Position numbers and translations under genes: made by a program
Virus record (IMG/VR): IMGVR_UViG_3300020274_000001
Span: 1 to 64,000 of that record
DNA from: a virus
Strand: one strand, 5' to 3'
Length of the DNA: 64,000 nucleotides
In this document: one piece after another, positions 1 to 7,975 of the stretch
Layout: each line of letters opens with the position of its first letter
Position numbering within the stretch: the first letter of the stretch is position 1
The notes under the pieces: model-generated
Database searches by the model: none
Told to the model about the DNA's origin: nothing
What the model saw: only the letters and a program-made list of their open reading frames with translations

Positions 1-2
1 CC

Positions 3-779
3 ACACGGCGGCGCAAGTCACCAAAGCGGCGGACCACACGGCGGCGGAAGACAACCCGGCGGCGGAAGTCACCAAAGCGGCGGACCACACGGCGGCGGAA
101 GACAACTCGCCGGCGGAAGTCACCAAAGCGGCGGCGGTCCACCAAGCGGCGAACCACTCGGCGGCGGCGGTCCCCAGCACGGCGGCGGCGTGTCTCACGG
201 CGGCGCACTGTTTCACGGCGGCGGTCAAGCGGTGGCTCCCGGAAATTCAACTTCAAGAACGTTAGCAAATTCGTAACCGACAACATGACCGGTCTCGAAG
301 CAATCGGTGCTGTGAGCATCGGTCTTGTAAGCGGTCTAATGCTACCCGGCTACGTCCAGACAGGACTTGCTAAGTTGGGAGTAGGTTCCAAATACACAGG
401 CTGGATGACCACTGGATACACCAAGTATCTGGCTGGTGCGGCTACAACATCTGTTGCGGCATTCGCTCTATACAGCATGAAGGCTATCAACTTGCAGACT
501 GCATCCGCAATCGCTATTGCTGGAAGCGCAATCAACGCAATGAACCTACTTGCTAACCACGGCCCACTATCCAAATACGTCCCAACTCTATCCGTCAGCA
601 GTTCGTTGAGCGGATTCGGCGGATACGGATACCTTGGCAACCACAACGCTATGCATGGCGGACATGACATGGTAGGAATGGGCGCAATGGACGACGACGG
701 AATGTTCGGCGTCCACCAAGGATACGGTAACTCGAACAGTAACATGTTCGGTGCTGGCCGAGAGATGAACTTCTACTGA
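3..779 (+). CDS. Protamine-like basic domain fused to membrane protein (5' end outside window)
   Basis: The reading frame is open from the first bases of the window to the stop at 777-779, so the gene starts upstream. The first 80 visible codons encode an Arg/Lys/Ser/Thr/Pro-rich stretch with three SPKRR motifs, the type of S/T-P-K/R-K/R motif known from histone tails and protamines that bind DNA minor groove. After a short linker come about three hydrophobic Gly/Ala-rich segments (nucleotides roughly 290-350, 430-480, 500-550) likely to be membrane helices, then a Gly/Met/His-rich tail. A shorter start at 285 would lose the basic part, but the continuous frame and regular codon repeats argue for the fusion. 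I infer a virion protein that ties packaged DNA to a membrane or shell. Arg codons in the basic part are almost all CGG, unlike the rest of the window. No family is recognised. Confidence 0.75.
   Translation, partial: TRRRKSPKRRTTRRRKTTRRRKSPKRRTTRRRKTTRRRKSPKRRRSTKRRTTRRRRSPARRRRVSRRRTVSRRRSSGGSRKFNFKNVSKFVTDNMTGLEAIGAVSIGLVSGLMLPGYVQTGLAKLGVGSKYTGWMTTGYTKYLAGAATTSVAAFALYSMKAINLQTASAIAIAGSAINAMNLLANHGPLSKYVPTLSVSSSLSGFGGYGYLGNHNAMHGGHDMVGMGAMDDDGMFGVHQGYGNSNSNMFGAGREMNFY
15..155 (+). repeat. 51-nt in-frame tandem repeat of the basic domain
   Basis: A 51-nt (17-codon) unit runs 15-65, repeats at 66-116 with only a few changes, and starts again at 117 before diverging. It encodes the KSPKRR-TTRRRK-TTRRR pattern, so the basic domain has grown by unit duplication. 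Confidence 0.85.
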
Positions 780-804
780 AGTCAACCTGCACTCCACCGG
801 TAAT

Positions 805-834
805 CCGGGGGTAGGTTTACCTACCTGCCCCCGG
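805..834 (+). terminator. GC-rich hairpin after the protamine-like gene
   Basis: CCGGGGGTAGG pairs with CCTAC-TG-CCCCCGG around a short TTTA loop. It lies between the stop at 779 and the next gene and has no T-run, so it may protect the 3' end or attenuate rather than terminate. Confidence 0.5.
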
Positions 835-1046
835 TGTCCTATGGTGGATACGGGGTGGTATACGTGAAGACAGGCGCAAGCATCGGATGGCACGCAGGTG
901 TCGGATTGGTCTCTGCCGGTTTGTTTATGCTCGTAACTAAGCGAGGATATTCAGATGTCAAAGGCAAAGATACATGGAGCACCCTGCTACTACCAGCCGC
1001 CGCAGGCGGCATTGTTGGATATGCACGAACACGGAATGACGCTTAA
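834..1046 (+). CDS. Small two-helix membrane protein
   Basis: A 70-residue frame with a GTG start at 834, or a second in-frame GTG at 864. Two hydrophobic segments are visible (about residues 15-34 and 50-63) with short polar ends. The proposed start lies inside the 3' arm of the hairpin at 805-834, so the later GTG may be the true one. It follows the protamine-like membrane protein in the same direction and may be a virion membrane component. It overlaps the convergent zinc-ribbon gene by 4 nt. No family recognised. Confidence 0.5.
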   Translation: MSYGGYGVVYVKTGASIGWHAGVGLVSAGLFMLVTKRGYSDVKGKDTWSTLLLPAAAGGIVGYARTRNDA

Positions 1047-1180
1047 CCTTCGATAGTCTCGAGGATTGGGATGCCACACGTCCGGCACCAGCCGGTAGAA
1101 TGGCATACGTCGCCCACTAATGGGCCGCATACGGTGCACAACAACTTGGGTTGCGATACTCGATGTAGTGCTTTCTGCAC
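1043..1180 (-). CDS. 45-residue zinc-ribbon protein
   Basis: A GTG-started frame with two cysteine pairs (CTVC and CRTC) plus an extra Cys and His between them, the pattern of a small zinc ribbon. A TATA-like CATTTATAC on the - strand lies about 45 nt upstream of the chosen start, so the mRNA may have little or no leader. An in-frame GTG at 1213 would extend it by 11 residues. It is downstream of the RHH regulator gene on the same strand. Function unknown; small zinc ribbons of archaeal viruses are often regulators. Confidence 0.55.
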   Translation of the reverse strand: MQKALHRVSQPKLLCTVCGPLVGDVCHSTGWCRTCGIPILETIEG

Positions 1181-1232
1181 GTTATAGCGTAAGCGATAGT
1201 TGGATTTATACACTTCTACTAATTGTGTATAA

Positions 1233-1263
1233 ATGAGAATTGCCTCGCACTTTCAATTCTCAT
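1233..1263. promoter_or_regulatory. Perfect inverted repeat, candidate regulator operator
   Basis: ATGAGAATTG, 11 nt, then CAATTCTCAT: ten-base arms with no mismatch and centres two helical turns apart. It overlaps the upstream region of the zinc-ribbon gene and lies just past the 3' end of the RHH gene. A dimer of that RHH protein is an obvious candidate ligand; this is inference. Confidence 0.55.
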
Positions 1264-1293
1264 TTGATAAAACACATGTTTCCACGTATGGAT

Positions 1294-1482
1294 TCAAAAC
1301 TCGTTTAGTCGCTTCTTAGAAGGTTCAACCAATTGTCCTGTGACTCTCATCTTAGCAGATACACGCACGTAATTTGCTACTGTCTCACCACGACGTTCTG
1401 CTTCTGCTTGTAGCAAAAGAAATAACTCGTGGTCTACACGCACACCTATGGTATGGGTCTTCCGTGAGTTGCCCTCTGCCAT
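1294..1482 (-). CDS. Ribbon-helix-helix DNA-binding regulator
   Basis: 62 residues. The central part (THTIGVRVDHELFLLLQAEA) has the alternating hydrophobic beta strand followed by two helices typical of Arc/MetJ/CopG-type ribbon-helix-helix proteins, which bind DNA as dimers through the paired strand. It is transcribed leftward, divergently from the virion-type gene at 1647, and may control both directions from the 1483-1646 intergenic region. A perfect inverted repeat lies 31 nt past its stop. Fold call is by pattern only. Confidence 0.7.
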   Translation of the reverse strand: MAEGNSRKTHTIGVRVDHELFLLLQAEAERRGETVANYVRVSAKMRVTGQLVEPSKKRLNEF

Positions 1483-1552
1483 GTCCTGTGATTCTTCGTA
1501 TTGGTTATGAGGCTACCGCTATGATTAACTTTGTTTAACAAATGTTCTCAAA

Positions 1553-1584
1553 CGTATTCGTTTTCGAGCACTCCTTCATATACT
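1553..1584 (+). promoter_or_regulatory. Promoter region of the 1647 gene
   Basis: A TATA-like CATATACT at 1577-1584 lies about 60 nt before the start of the 1647 gene. Just upstream is CGTATTCG (1553-1560), the half-site of the palindrome at 3119-3142, which also occurs at 24468-24475 before another + strand gene. Confidence 0.4.
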
Positions 1585-1646
1585 ACAATACCTACCCGGA
1601 ACCAGCCCACACAATTGGGCCACTAAAAAACAGGAGATGAAAAAAA

Positions 1647-2261
1647 ATGGAACTTAGACCATACTACGACAGACCAACTGCGGTAATCAGTGATTACCTT
1701 GCACGAATAGACCAAAAAGTGCGGGCAAACTACCCACACTGGGGTTACGAAAACAAAGGTGTTTGGCCAAAAGGCGAATACGGAAAAGGTATTCTACGGG
1801 CTGACCAATTTTCCCTATTGGGAACATTTGGACAGTGGCTTATCCCTTCCTCTGGAGCAAACGGCAACTCAACAACAATTGCTGTTGATTCCTTCGGATG
1901 GGCACAAAGAACACTTGACTTCAAAACTCTGGAAGAATTCTACTACCTATTGATGGGAATTCAATACCCAGTTACCCCTCTTTTGATTACAGAGCACCAA
2001 TGGCGGATTTCCGGTATTGAGACCCCTGTTATCGACCAACAAATCTTCGAGGTCCTTGAAGAACCATTTGTATGGTATGAAGAGCCTATTGTCATCGAAC
2101 CAGAGAAGACTGTCGTCTGTGCTCACCGGGTCGTTGGTGGACTTTCCAACTTCGGAAACGGAACCATCGCTGGTGGAGAAAAGTGGCGTATCATCGGTTC
2201 AGTGGTAGGACAGCATCACGAGTTGATTCAGCAACGGCAATCCATCGGAGAATTGTCCTGA
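1647..2261 (+). CDS. Unrecognised virion-type protein (parent of scrambled fragments at 60.6-61.8 kb)
   Basis: 204 residues with a Shine-Dalgarno-like CAGGAG ten bases before the ATG. The sequence is rich in Tyr, Trp, Phe and Glu, without cysteine clusters or membrane helices except a moderately hydrophobic middle (about residues 85-110), and looks like a compact beta-rich structural protein. It is first in a run of probable virion genes. Three separate pieces of a diverged second copy lie in the non-coding zone at 60612-60670, 61440-61503 and 61702-61776, matching its C-terminal, middle and N-terminal parts. I cannot name its family. Confidence 0.75.
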   Translation: MELRPYYDRPTAVISDYLARIDQKVRANYPHWGYENKGVWPKGEYGKGILRADQFSLLGTFGQWLIPSSGANGNSTTIAVDSFGWAQRTLDFKTLEEFYYLLMGIQYPVTPLLITEHQWRISGIETPVIDQQIFEVLEEPFVWYEEPIVIEPEKTVVCAHRVVGGLSNFGNGTIAGGEKWRIIGSVVGQHHELIQQRQSIGELS

Positions 2262-2295
2262 GCACCCTTGGTGACTCTTTTAGGAGGTATCAAAT

Positions 2296-3027
2296 ATGGG
2301 AGTATTAGGAGGACTGGATGTTGGCTTCGGTGCTAACATGCAAATTGTCCGGACAAACTACCTTGTTGTAAACACTTCAGCACAGGCAACTACTGCTGAA
2401 ATGGCCAGATTCTTGGCTCTTTACAACACACAAGCCACACAAAACGTTAACGGAAACAGTGGCCTTACTTGCGACTACGTCATGTCAGAGAGCCACCCGC
2501 CATCTGACGCCGCAACAAAGACCGACCCAAGCGTTATCGAAACAATCACTGGAGCGGCTGTTCCTGTTGCAAACGCACACGCTAACGCCAACCAACCCGG
2601 ATACAACGTAATCGCTGTTCTATCGGTTGGTGCGGCTACGCTTACCGCTAACGGACAGACGGGAACTGCTGTTGCTTCTGCACTAAACGCAAACGCTGAC
2701 TTCGCTAACAGTGACCTTTTGGCAAGCCTTGCCGGCGACGAAGATGGAGCAGACAACGTCCTATCCACCTTCGCAGACAACGTGAACAAAGGTGAAATCG
2801 CTACTGTGAACATCTCGGAATTGATAGGCGACATTACCACCCTAATGGATGCTGGTGGTGCAAAAGTTGCTGTTCTTGCAGGTGCTACACAACTAAGTGA
2901 TAGTGGATTCGTTGAGAAAGGAAACGCCTCTGGAGCGGCTCCTGTCAATTTCAGCCAACTATCAGTGGCTAACACATCTATCGCAGTTGTAAGCGTTGTT
3001 ACCCTAATGGGAACAGGCTTCGCTTGA
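2296..3027 (+). CDS. Unrecognised Ala/Thr/Asn-rich protein, possible capsid or virion protein
   Basis: 243 residues, with a strong Shine-Dalgarno (AGGAGG) before the ATG. Low in charge, rich in Ala, Val, Thr and Asn with many short hydrophobic runs, a composition common in abundant self-assembling virion proteins. It has one cysteine and no catalytic motif. It is the second gene of the 1647 transcription unit and is followed by a large RNA hairpin and a palindromic operator-like site, so expression may be separated from downstream genes. Capsid role is inference from composition and position. Confidence 0.7.
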   Translation: MGVLGGLDVGFGANMQIVRTNYLVVNTSAQATTAEMARFLALYNTQATQNVNGNSGLTCDYVMSESHPPSDAATKTDPSVIETITGAAVPVANAHANANQPGYNVIAVLSVGAATLTANGQTGTAVASALNANADFANSDLLASLAGDEDGADNVLSTFADNVNKGEIATVNISELIGDITTLMDAGGAKVAVLAGATQLSDSGFVEKGNASGAAPVNFSQLSVANTSIAVVSVVTLMGTGFA

Positions 3028-3050
3028 GCATAGTTGGCTTTAGTCAATGA

Positions 3051-3110
3051 CTCTCCCCTACGGGGGTGTGGCATACAATATAGCGTAAGCCACGCCCCTG
3101 TTTTGGAGAG
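3051..3110 (+). terminator. Nested hairpin downstream of the 2296 gene
   Basis: Outer arms CTCTCC and GGAGAG enclose an inner stem GGGGGTGTGGC against GCCACGCCCC. It sits in the 176-nt gap between two virion-type genes and could end or stabilise the upstream mRNA. No T-run follows immediately. Confidence 0.5.
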
Positions 3111-3118
3111 CACCGTAA

Positions 3119-3142
3119 CGAATACGGTTATAATCGTATTCG
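3119..3142 (+). promoter_or_regulatory. Palindromic operator around a TATA-like core
   Basis: CGAATACG, spacer GTTATAAT, CGTATTCG: an 8-bp perfect inverted repeat whose spacer looks like a TATA box. It is about 60 nt upstream of the gene at 3204. Binding of a dimeric regulator here would block TBP directly. Single half-sites recur at 1553-1560 and 24468-24475. Confidence 0.5.
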
Positions 3143-3203
3143 CTATCGCATTGACAAGGGCCGACAGCCCAACACCAATAAGAAACAGAACAGGTGATAA
3201 ATT

Positions 3204-4190
3204 ATGGCAAACGCAAACCAATCAGCAAACAGAGCAGGAAATGTCTTCGGTCGAGAGGCCGGAGCCGGCTTCGCCGGGAACGACTGGGAGAACATTGTTC
3301 TCAAACCGGGGTATATTATCAAGGTTAGAGACAGGTTCCACCTTGTAGAAGCAGTCGAGGGACTTACCGTCGACCTCTTCTTTAACGACAGTTTTACTTT
3401 TACTGTCGCAGGTGGAAAGATTGACGCCGCAGACGACGGAAACATGTTACTCCAATACGGAGACGAGTCGATGCAGACGGCGTTAGTCCCTCAAACGACT
3501 ACACCAGTGGGGAACAAAGCATATCCCGATACGAGGGCTAACATTCTAAAGCCTTCATACGACAGTGGTTTCATTGAATTCAAAGACCTTGAACCATACC
3601 GTGGACACTTGTATCACTTGTGTCCTTCGGTCCCGACACAACCGAAATTCATCGACATCGAATCAGGAAATTGGCTTGTCCCAGCAGGTTCGGCCACAGG
3701 TCTTAACCCAGATAACGGAGGAACACCAATGGGATTCAAGGCGTCTGGGACGGCTGAACACAACATGAACGTAGGAACAATATCTCCTAAAGTCTACCTT
3801 CGTCACCCTGCGGGTGTGCCGAAGTGGGTTTTGGATGAGGCACCAGAAGGTTCCAGTGGTTCAGTAAGGGTTTCTTCAACCCTTGAAGGTCTATCCGGAT
3901 TCATTGACGGACAAATCAGTCCTGTCGAAGACCCAGATTGGACATACTCGATATGGATTGAGTCTGGAGAGAACAACCTACCATCGTTCAAAATGGTTAA
4001 CGACACACAAGAAGTCATCATTGATGGCCGCCTGCATTTGCAGGGATGGAAGTATCGTATCGTCGAGTTAGGCATGGACCAATTGAAACAAATCCGTGAC
4101 CGAAGTGGCGGTCGGTTGACTTTCAAGATTGTCACGCCCGGAGGCATTCCAACACCCGGAACCTTGCTCGCTGATTACTTCCCACGTTGA
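3204..4190 (+). CDS. Unrecognised virion-type protein
   Basis: 328 residues, ATG preceded by GGTGATAAATT, a Shine-Dalgarno form seen before several genes here. Mostly beta-type sequence with Gly/Asp turns, no membrane segment and no cysteine cluster. A strand-rich C-terminal half ends in DYFPR. Position between other probable structural genes suggests a shell, spike or adaptor protein. I do not recognise the family, and alternatives such as a carbohydrate-binding protein cannot be excluded. Confidence 0.7.
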   Translation: MANANQSANRAGNVFGREAGAGFAGNDWENIVLKPGYIIKVRDRFHLVEAVEGLTVDLFFNDSFTFTVAGGKIDAADDGNMLLQYGDESMQTALVPQTTTPVGNKAYPDTRANILKPSYDSGFIEFKDLEPYRGHLYHLCPSVPTQPKFIDIESGNWLVPAGSATGLNPDNGGTPMGFKASGTAEHNMNVGTISPKVYLRHPAGVPKWVLDEAPEGSSGSVRVSSTLEGLSGFIDGQISPVEDPDWTYSIWIESGENNLPSFKMVNDTQEVIIDGRLHLQGWKYRIVELGMDQLKQIRDRSGGRLTFKIVTPGGIPTPGTLLADYFPR

Positions 4191-4226
4191 GGAAGAAAGA
4201 AGTAGAGAAAGGGTATGGGATGATTC

Positions 4227-5717
4227 ATGCAGGCAAATCGAGGGTCCGGTAACTTCACCACAGATGGCACACCTATTGCTGTCCCCGGAACAGGCACATT
4301 GGGCATTCCAACAGTCTTTTCTGGTGCTGTTAGAGAGCAACGCAGTAGAGATGCATTGTTCCGTCCAGACGAGCGATTGATTATAACCGAATTCAGCAAC
4401 TTAACTATTGACACAGGAACGAATTTTGAAGTTATCGATATATCTGAAGCAGGAGAATTGCACAGTATTGTGATTGTATCTGACAATCCATACTTGCAAG
4501 TATTCTTACAGATTGATGACTTTAGAAACGCGGAACCTCATGGATTGAGTGTTGCCGAGTTACTCTTCAATGGAGATGTGACACAAACGTCTCAACGAAG
4601 ATTCAAAGCCATCGATGGTCAATCTCCAACAGTCGGATATGCTATGGTGTTTGAACCAATGAAGCCTGTCCAATACACAGACAGGTTGAGGATTATCGTT
4701 TACAACAACGTTCCTAAAAATAATAATGTGTATGGTAAAGATTTGAATTTCCGTAATTCTGCTACACTACCAACACCGGCGGCACCAGCCCACATGGCTG
4801 GTGGGACATTTGAACAGTCATCTCTGGCATCTGTGCCTCTTAGACAGATAGCCCAAGCAATGGCGACCCCTGTTGGTTCACCAGCGTATTATTCCGGAAA
4901 GGTATACAATACGGCGGCTCTAAGTGGCCAACTTCTTTCTGGAATGAAATTAGGAACCGACCATCCTTATGTCGGTATTGCTGGTAGACCGAATTTCCAA
5001 TCTGACCCGTCATGCACAACCATACCAAAGGAGAAGGTAGGAGCCTCACACAGAGACGCCCCCTACCGGCTCACAGTAAGAGATGACGCAGAGAGATTTC
5101 CGGGAACCCCCGAATCATCATCTTCAATGGTTTTGGATATCGTTTGCCAAGTTGGAGAGTCTGGTGTATTGAATGGAAGCAATGGTGCTACCGGTGCAGG
5201 CGGACCGAAACTTGATGATGCGGCATATACTTCTCACTTGGGTTTTGGAGTTGCTTTCAACGGGGCCGGTAACAACATTACTTTCGATGTTACATCACCA
5301 AATTACCCTATCGGTAAGAGGATGTATTATCGGGTCGGTGGTCAAGTAGCAATGCTCGGAGTATGCACCGCAGTTAGCCTAACGTTTGACAACGAAGGAA
5401 CCAACGAATTGGTTGGAACCGGTTTTGAAGATTCCGTGATTGGAAAGACTACACAGACTGCGGCTTTAGCGGCAACATCTGGTTCCGATTACAAGGCTCC
5501 CGAATTCCACTTGAAGATTGAACCGGGACTTGCTGGTGCAAGCAACGATTTCGCCACAGAGGTTTCTACGGCGGCTGGGTCACTTACAACTGGACTAACC
5601 AACACAACAGAATTCGCTCGCTGGGGTATTGTTACATCCCAAGCAGACACAAACCCGAAAATTTTCGTGAAGAAAATTGACGTGCGCAGACGCAAAGTAT
5701 ATTCTAAGGAGGGTTGA
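4227..5717 (+). CDS. Large unrecognised virion-type protein
   Basis: 496 residues of beta-rich sequence with Gly/Ser/Thr loops, three cysteines and no membrane helix. The C-terminus is basic (VRRRKVYSKEG). The reading frame follows the 3204 gene with a purine-rich leader and is followed directly by the 5720 membrane protein, whose Shine-Dalgarno AAGGAGG lies within its last codons. This coupling and the composition suggest a major structural protein. No domain is recognised. Confidence 0.7.
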   Translation: MQANRGSGNFTTDGTPIAVPGTGTLGIPTVFSGAVREQRSRDALFRPDERLIITEFSNLTIDTGTNFEVIDISEAGELHSIVIVSDNPYLQVFLQIDDFRNAEPHGLSVAELLFNGDVTQTSQRRFKAIDGQSPTVGYAMVFEPMKPVQYTDRLRIIVYNNVPKNNNVYGKDLNFRNSATLPTPAAPAHMAGGTFEQSSLASVPLRQIAQAMATPVGSPAYYSGKVYNTAALSGQLLSGMKLGTDHPYVGIAGRPNFQSDPSCTTIPKEKVGASHRDAPYRLTVRDDAERFPGTPESSSSMVLDIVCQVGESGVLNGSNGATGAGGPKLDDAAYTSHLGFGVAFNGAGNNITFDVTSPNYPIGKRMYYRVGGQVAMLGVCTAVSLTFDNEGTNELVGTGFEDSVIGKTTQTAALAATSGSDYKAPEFHLKIEPGLAGASNDFATEVSTAAGSLTTGLTNTTEFARWGIVTSQADTNPKIFVKKIDVRRRKVYSKEG

Positions 5718-5719
5718 AT

Positions 5720-6280
5720 TTGGGAATATTGAAGAGAGACAAAGAGAAAAATTTTGGAAACGGACTACTTAATTTCGCTTACAATTATCCTCTTGTCGGT
5801 GTTCTTGTTCTACCCATCTTGTTCGATTGGCCAGCAAAGGCCCTACAAGCGGCTGTAAGGACAGCAAAACATGGCGACCCACGTCTGGGTGCCGCGCCCG
5901 TTGCTTTCGACCTTGAGGACAGTAATGACGGTATGATGGGATTGTCTCTTTTCGGCTCTATCGCTAAACAAGGTGGTCACTTTGACGAGGGGGCACAATT
6001 CCCACCAAGAGGGGACATGTATCGTGACACCACTCATCTTACAAGCCACAAGACGGGGCCAATGTATGGAGAGGCGGGGTTCTACAACGATACTCGCCAC
6101 CTTGCGCCTTCTAAGCCAACACCGGGAGCCTTTTCAGAAGGTTTCCTTGACGCTAAAGGAAAAGGACCAAAGCCAGACAAGCGACCCTCATACGGCAAAG
6201 CAAACCAACAGATGGTAGACATCGTAGGCGGCGGTTCAGTATTCCGTGGTATCTCGGGACTCGGGAGGATTCGAAGATGA
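5720..6280 (+). CDS. Membrane-anchored protein with basic Gly/Pro-rich tail
   Basis: About 186 residues from a TTG start at 5720, chosen because AAGGAGG ends 6-7 nt upstream; the TTG at 5714 is too close to that site. One hydrophobic segment near the N-terminus (NYPLVGVLVLPILFDW region) is followed by a long soluble tail with His, Gly, Pro and Lys. It overlaps the next membrane gene by the ATGA arrangement. Likely a virion membrane or scaffold protein by context; no family recognised. Confidence 0.65.
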   Translation: MGILKRDKEKNFGNGLLNFAYNYPLVGVLVLPILFDWPAKALQAAVRTAKHGDPRLGAAPVAFDLEDSNDGMMGLSLFGSIAKQGGHFDEGAQFPPRGDMYRDTTHLTSHKTGPMYGEAGFYNDTRHLAPSKPTPGAFSEGFLDAKGKGPKPDKRPSYGKANQQMVDIVGGGSVFRGISGLGRIRR

Positions 6281-6555
6281 ACCGTAGAGTCCTTCAAAAC
6301 CCCGCATACGGGGCAACACATTCTAACTTCGGATTCGTAACTGTCAATCCTGCTACTGCATCTGGAATGGTATTCGGTGGTGCCGCTCTCGGTGCTCTCG
6401 CTGGAGCCGTCTTCATCGGTAACGACCCTGCTAAGAATGCTATGCTGAAGAGCATGGTATCCCCGGGTGGCGGAGTAATGACGAGTGCGGCTATCGGTGC
6501 CGCTATCGGTGCATTGACTTCATTAGGACTATATTCCTACCAGCAGGGGGCATAA
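6277..6555 (+). CDS. Small Gly/Ala-rich two-helix membrane protein
   Basis: 92 residues with two small-residue-rich hydrophobic segments (about 27-47 and 63-85) joined by a short basic loop. GxxxG-like spacing would allow tight helix packing. Starts on ATGA overlap with the previous gene and leads a series of membrane peptides, which suggests a virion membrane. Confidence 0.7.
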   Translation: MNRRVLQNPAYGATHSNFGFVTVNPATASGMVFGGAALGALAGAVFIGNDPAKNAMLKSMVSPGGGVMTSAAIGAAIGALTSLGLYSYQQGA

Positions 6556-6557
6556 TC

Positions 6558-6722
6558 TTGAATCTGTCTAACCTCTCTCTGTCTCAAAAATTGACATTAG
6601 GGGTTACAGTAGTATATGTTGCCACATCACTGATTCACGCAAAAGAGGGCCGTAAAGGACTCTCTATGTTATTTGCTGGCTATTCTATCGCCAACATAGG
6701 CGCAATTGCTTTGGAGGGCTAA
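6558..6722 (+). CDS. 54-residue membrane peptide
   Basis: TTG start just after the previous stop, with AGCAGGGGG as a weak ribosome site upstream. Two hydrophobic stretches (about residues 13-26 and 36-52) flank a KEGRKG loop. It is a member of the membrane-peptide series. Confidence 0.55.
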   Translation: MNLSNLSLSQKLTLGVTVVYVATSLIHAKEGRKGLSMLFAGYSIANIGAIALEG

Positions 6723-6724
6723 AC

Positions 6725-6892
6725 ATGGCTATGAGTGGAGCAGACGGTAAGAGATTCTCTCTACAACAGAATCTTGGTAGTGCTCCCCTCGGAGGTATGT
6801 TGAGACTAAACAAGATACTCCCACCTTTGATTGTGGTAGGAGTAGTAGGCACGGTTGCCTATTTTACAATCAAAAGACTAAGGGGTGAGTAA
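6725..6892 (+). CDS. 55-residue single-helix membrane peptide
   Basis: ATG start two bases after the previous stop, with GGAGGGC upstream. A polar Ser/Gln/Gly-rich N-terminal half is followed by one hydrophobic helix (ILPPLIVVGVVGTVAYFTI region) and a basic end, as in small single-pass virion proteins. Confidence 0.6.
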   Translation: MAMSGADGKRFSLQQNLGSAPLGGMLRLNKILPPLIVVGVVGTVAYFTIKRLRGE

Positions 6893-7565
6893 CGTGCCGA
6901 AAGAAACACTACGAGAGAAATTGAGCAACTTTGGAAATGAGGCACCTTTACTATCAATGTTCTATATTGCGGTATTAGGGTTTACTGTCGTAGATGTAAT
7001 GTCCTCATTTAGCCTTCCACGGGGAAGTGGTCCACTCTCACCAAAGGCAAACCTTGGAGCCACCACCTCCACTTCCACTACAACATCCTCTTCTCACCCC
7101 CCTATTGTAAGGGAAAGAATGCAAAGTTACGGCACATCTCTGTCTGGAATGAGCAAGAAGCAAATTGCAGATAAGCATCCTAAAGGAACAAAGAAGAGCC
7201 ACATAGACCGAATGCATCACCACATGAAGAGAGGGGTAGAGTTTGGACCTGCGCACGATTTAGCAACCAAGGAAGGATTCCCTGCCATGGGCAGTATTGG
7301 CTCCCATCATGGACTGGCGCATCATTGCACAGAAGGAGTAGGATTCCATCACGGTGTTGGTGGTAAAGACTCTCGACAACTACCTCCGGGACTAAGGAGA
7401 AGGATGATGACTCGCACCTACGAATCAGAAGTAGCAGGTGCCCATCTTGGAAAGCAAGACCTTTCCACGTCTGACCGTGCACATGACAACGCCATGAAGA
7501 GCATGAGTGGAATGTTCGACCTGCAAGGAATCATGCCAGAATCAGACAGTGGGTGGACCGAGTGA
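6885..7565 (+). CDS. Membrane-anchored His/Met-rich protein
   Basis: 226 residues from GTG 6885, or 223 from GTG 6894; both overlap the previous stop region. One hydrophobic segment near residues 22-40 is followed by a Ser/Thr-rich linker and a long His, Gly and Met-rich soluble part. The His-rich stretches could bind metal. It belongs to the membrane-protein run at 5.7-7.8 kb. No family recognised. Confidence 0.65.
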   Translation: MSNVPKETLREKLSNFGNEAPLLSMFYIAVLGFTVVDVMSSFSLPRGSGPLSPKANLGATTSTSTTTSSSHPPIVRERMQSYGTSLSGMSKKQIADKHPKGTKKSHIDRMHHHMKRGVEFGPAHDLATKEGFPAMGSIGSHHGLAHHCTEGVGFHHGVGGKDSRQLPPGLRRRMMTRTYESEVAGAHLGKQDLSTSDRAHDNAMKSMSGMFDLQGIMPESDSGWTE

Positions 7566-7798
7566 GTAGGAAATTAGAATTGAAGAAACCCCGAGACCAT
7601 CCTATCAACAGGAATCCTCTAAAGGTCCTTGGCTTTCACGAATTCAACGAAATGGCCATTACTGATGACCGTGTAGAGAAATCTGCCGCACCACTATCAA
7701 AAAGACGTGGCGTGGGCACAATCGTTACCAGAAAGCACGTCGATTATCTGACGATTGCTGTCGCTGGGTTTGCGGCGTGGAAATTTTTACAAGAGTAA
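7562..7798 (+). CDS. Small basic protein with C-terminal membrane helix
   Basis: 78 residues from the GTG at 7562, which overlaps the previous stop as GTGA. The N-terminal part is basic (RKLELKKPRDH region) and the last 16 or so residues form a short hydrophobic helix, so it is probably tail-anchored. End of the rightward membrane-protein run; convergent with the leftward operon at 7801. Confidence 0.6.
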   Translation: MSRKLELKKPRDHPINRNPLKVLGFHEFNEMAITDDRVEKSAAPLSKRRGVGTIVTRKHVDYLTIAVAGFAAWKFLQE

Positions 7799-7800
7799 AA

Positions 7801-7974
7801 TCATTCCATTCCAACTGATAGTTTGCCGCCCTTAGACAACAACTTCACTTGGTTTGCGAGGTCTTTTACACCCTCTTCGATTTCGTAATCATAAATGACA
7901 CTTGTAATTACCATCTTGATTCCGTCGTATTCAAACTCTGCGCTCACGTTCTTTGTCTTTGCTTCTTTTGCCAT
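7801..7974 (-). CDS. 57-residue unknown protein, last gene of leftward operon
   Basis: I place the start at 7974 because AAAAAGGAG lies nine bases upstream on the - strand. The product is mixed-charge alpha/beta with no motif. It ends two bases from the stop of the convergent gene at 7798. Confidence 0.55.
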   Translation of the reverse strand: MAKEAKTKNVSAEFEYDGIKMVITSVIYDYEIEEGVKDLANQVKLLSKGGKLSVGME

Positions 7975-7975
7975 C

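Noticed and set aside
2475-3221. Long - strand frame of 248 codons over the 2296 gene
   Set aside because: The + strand gene has a strong Shine-Dalgarno and matches the operon; the reverse frame is a shadow of its Ala/Thr codons.
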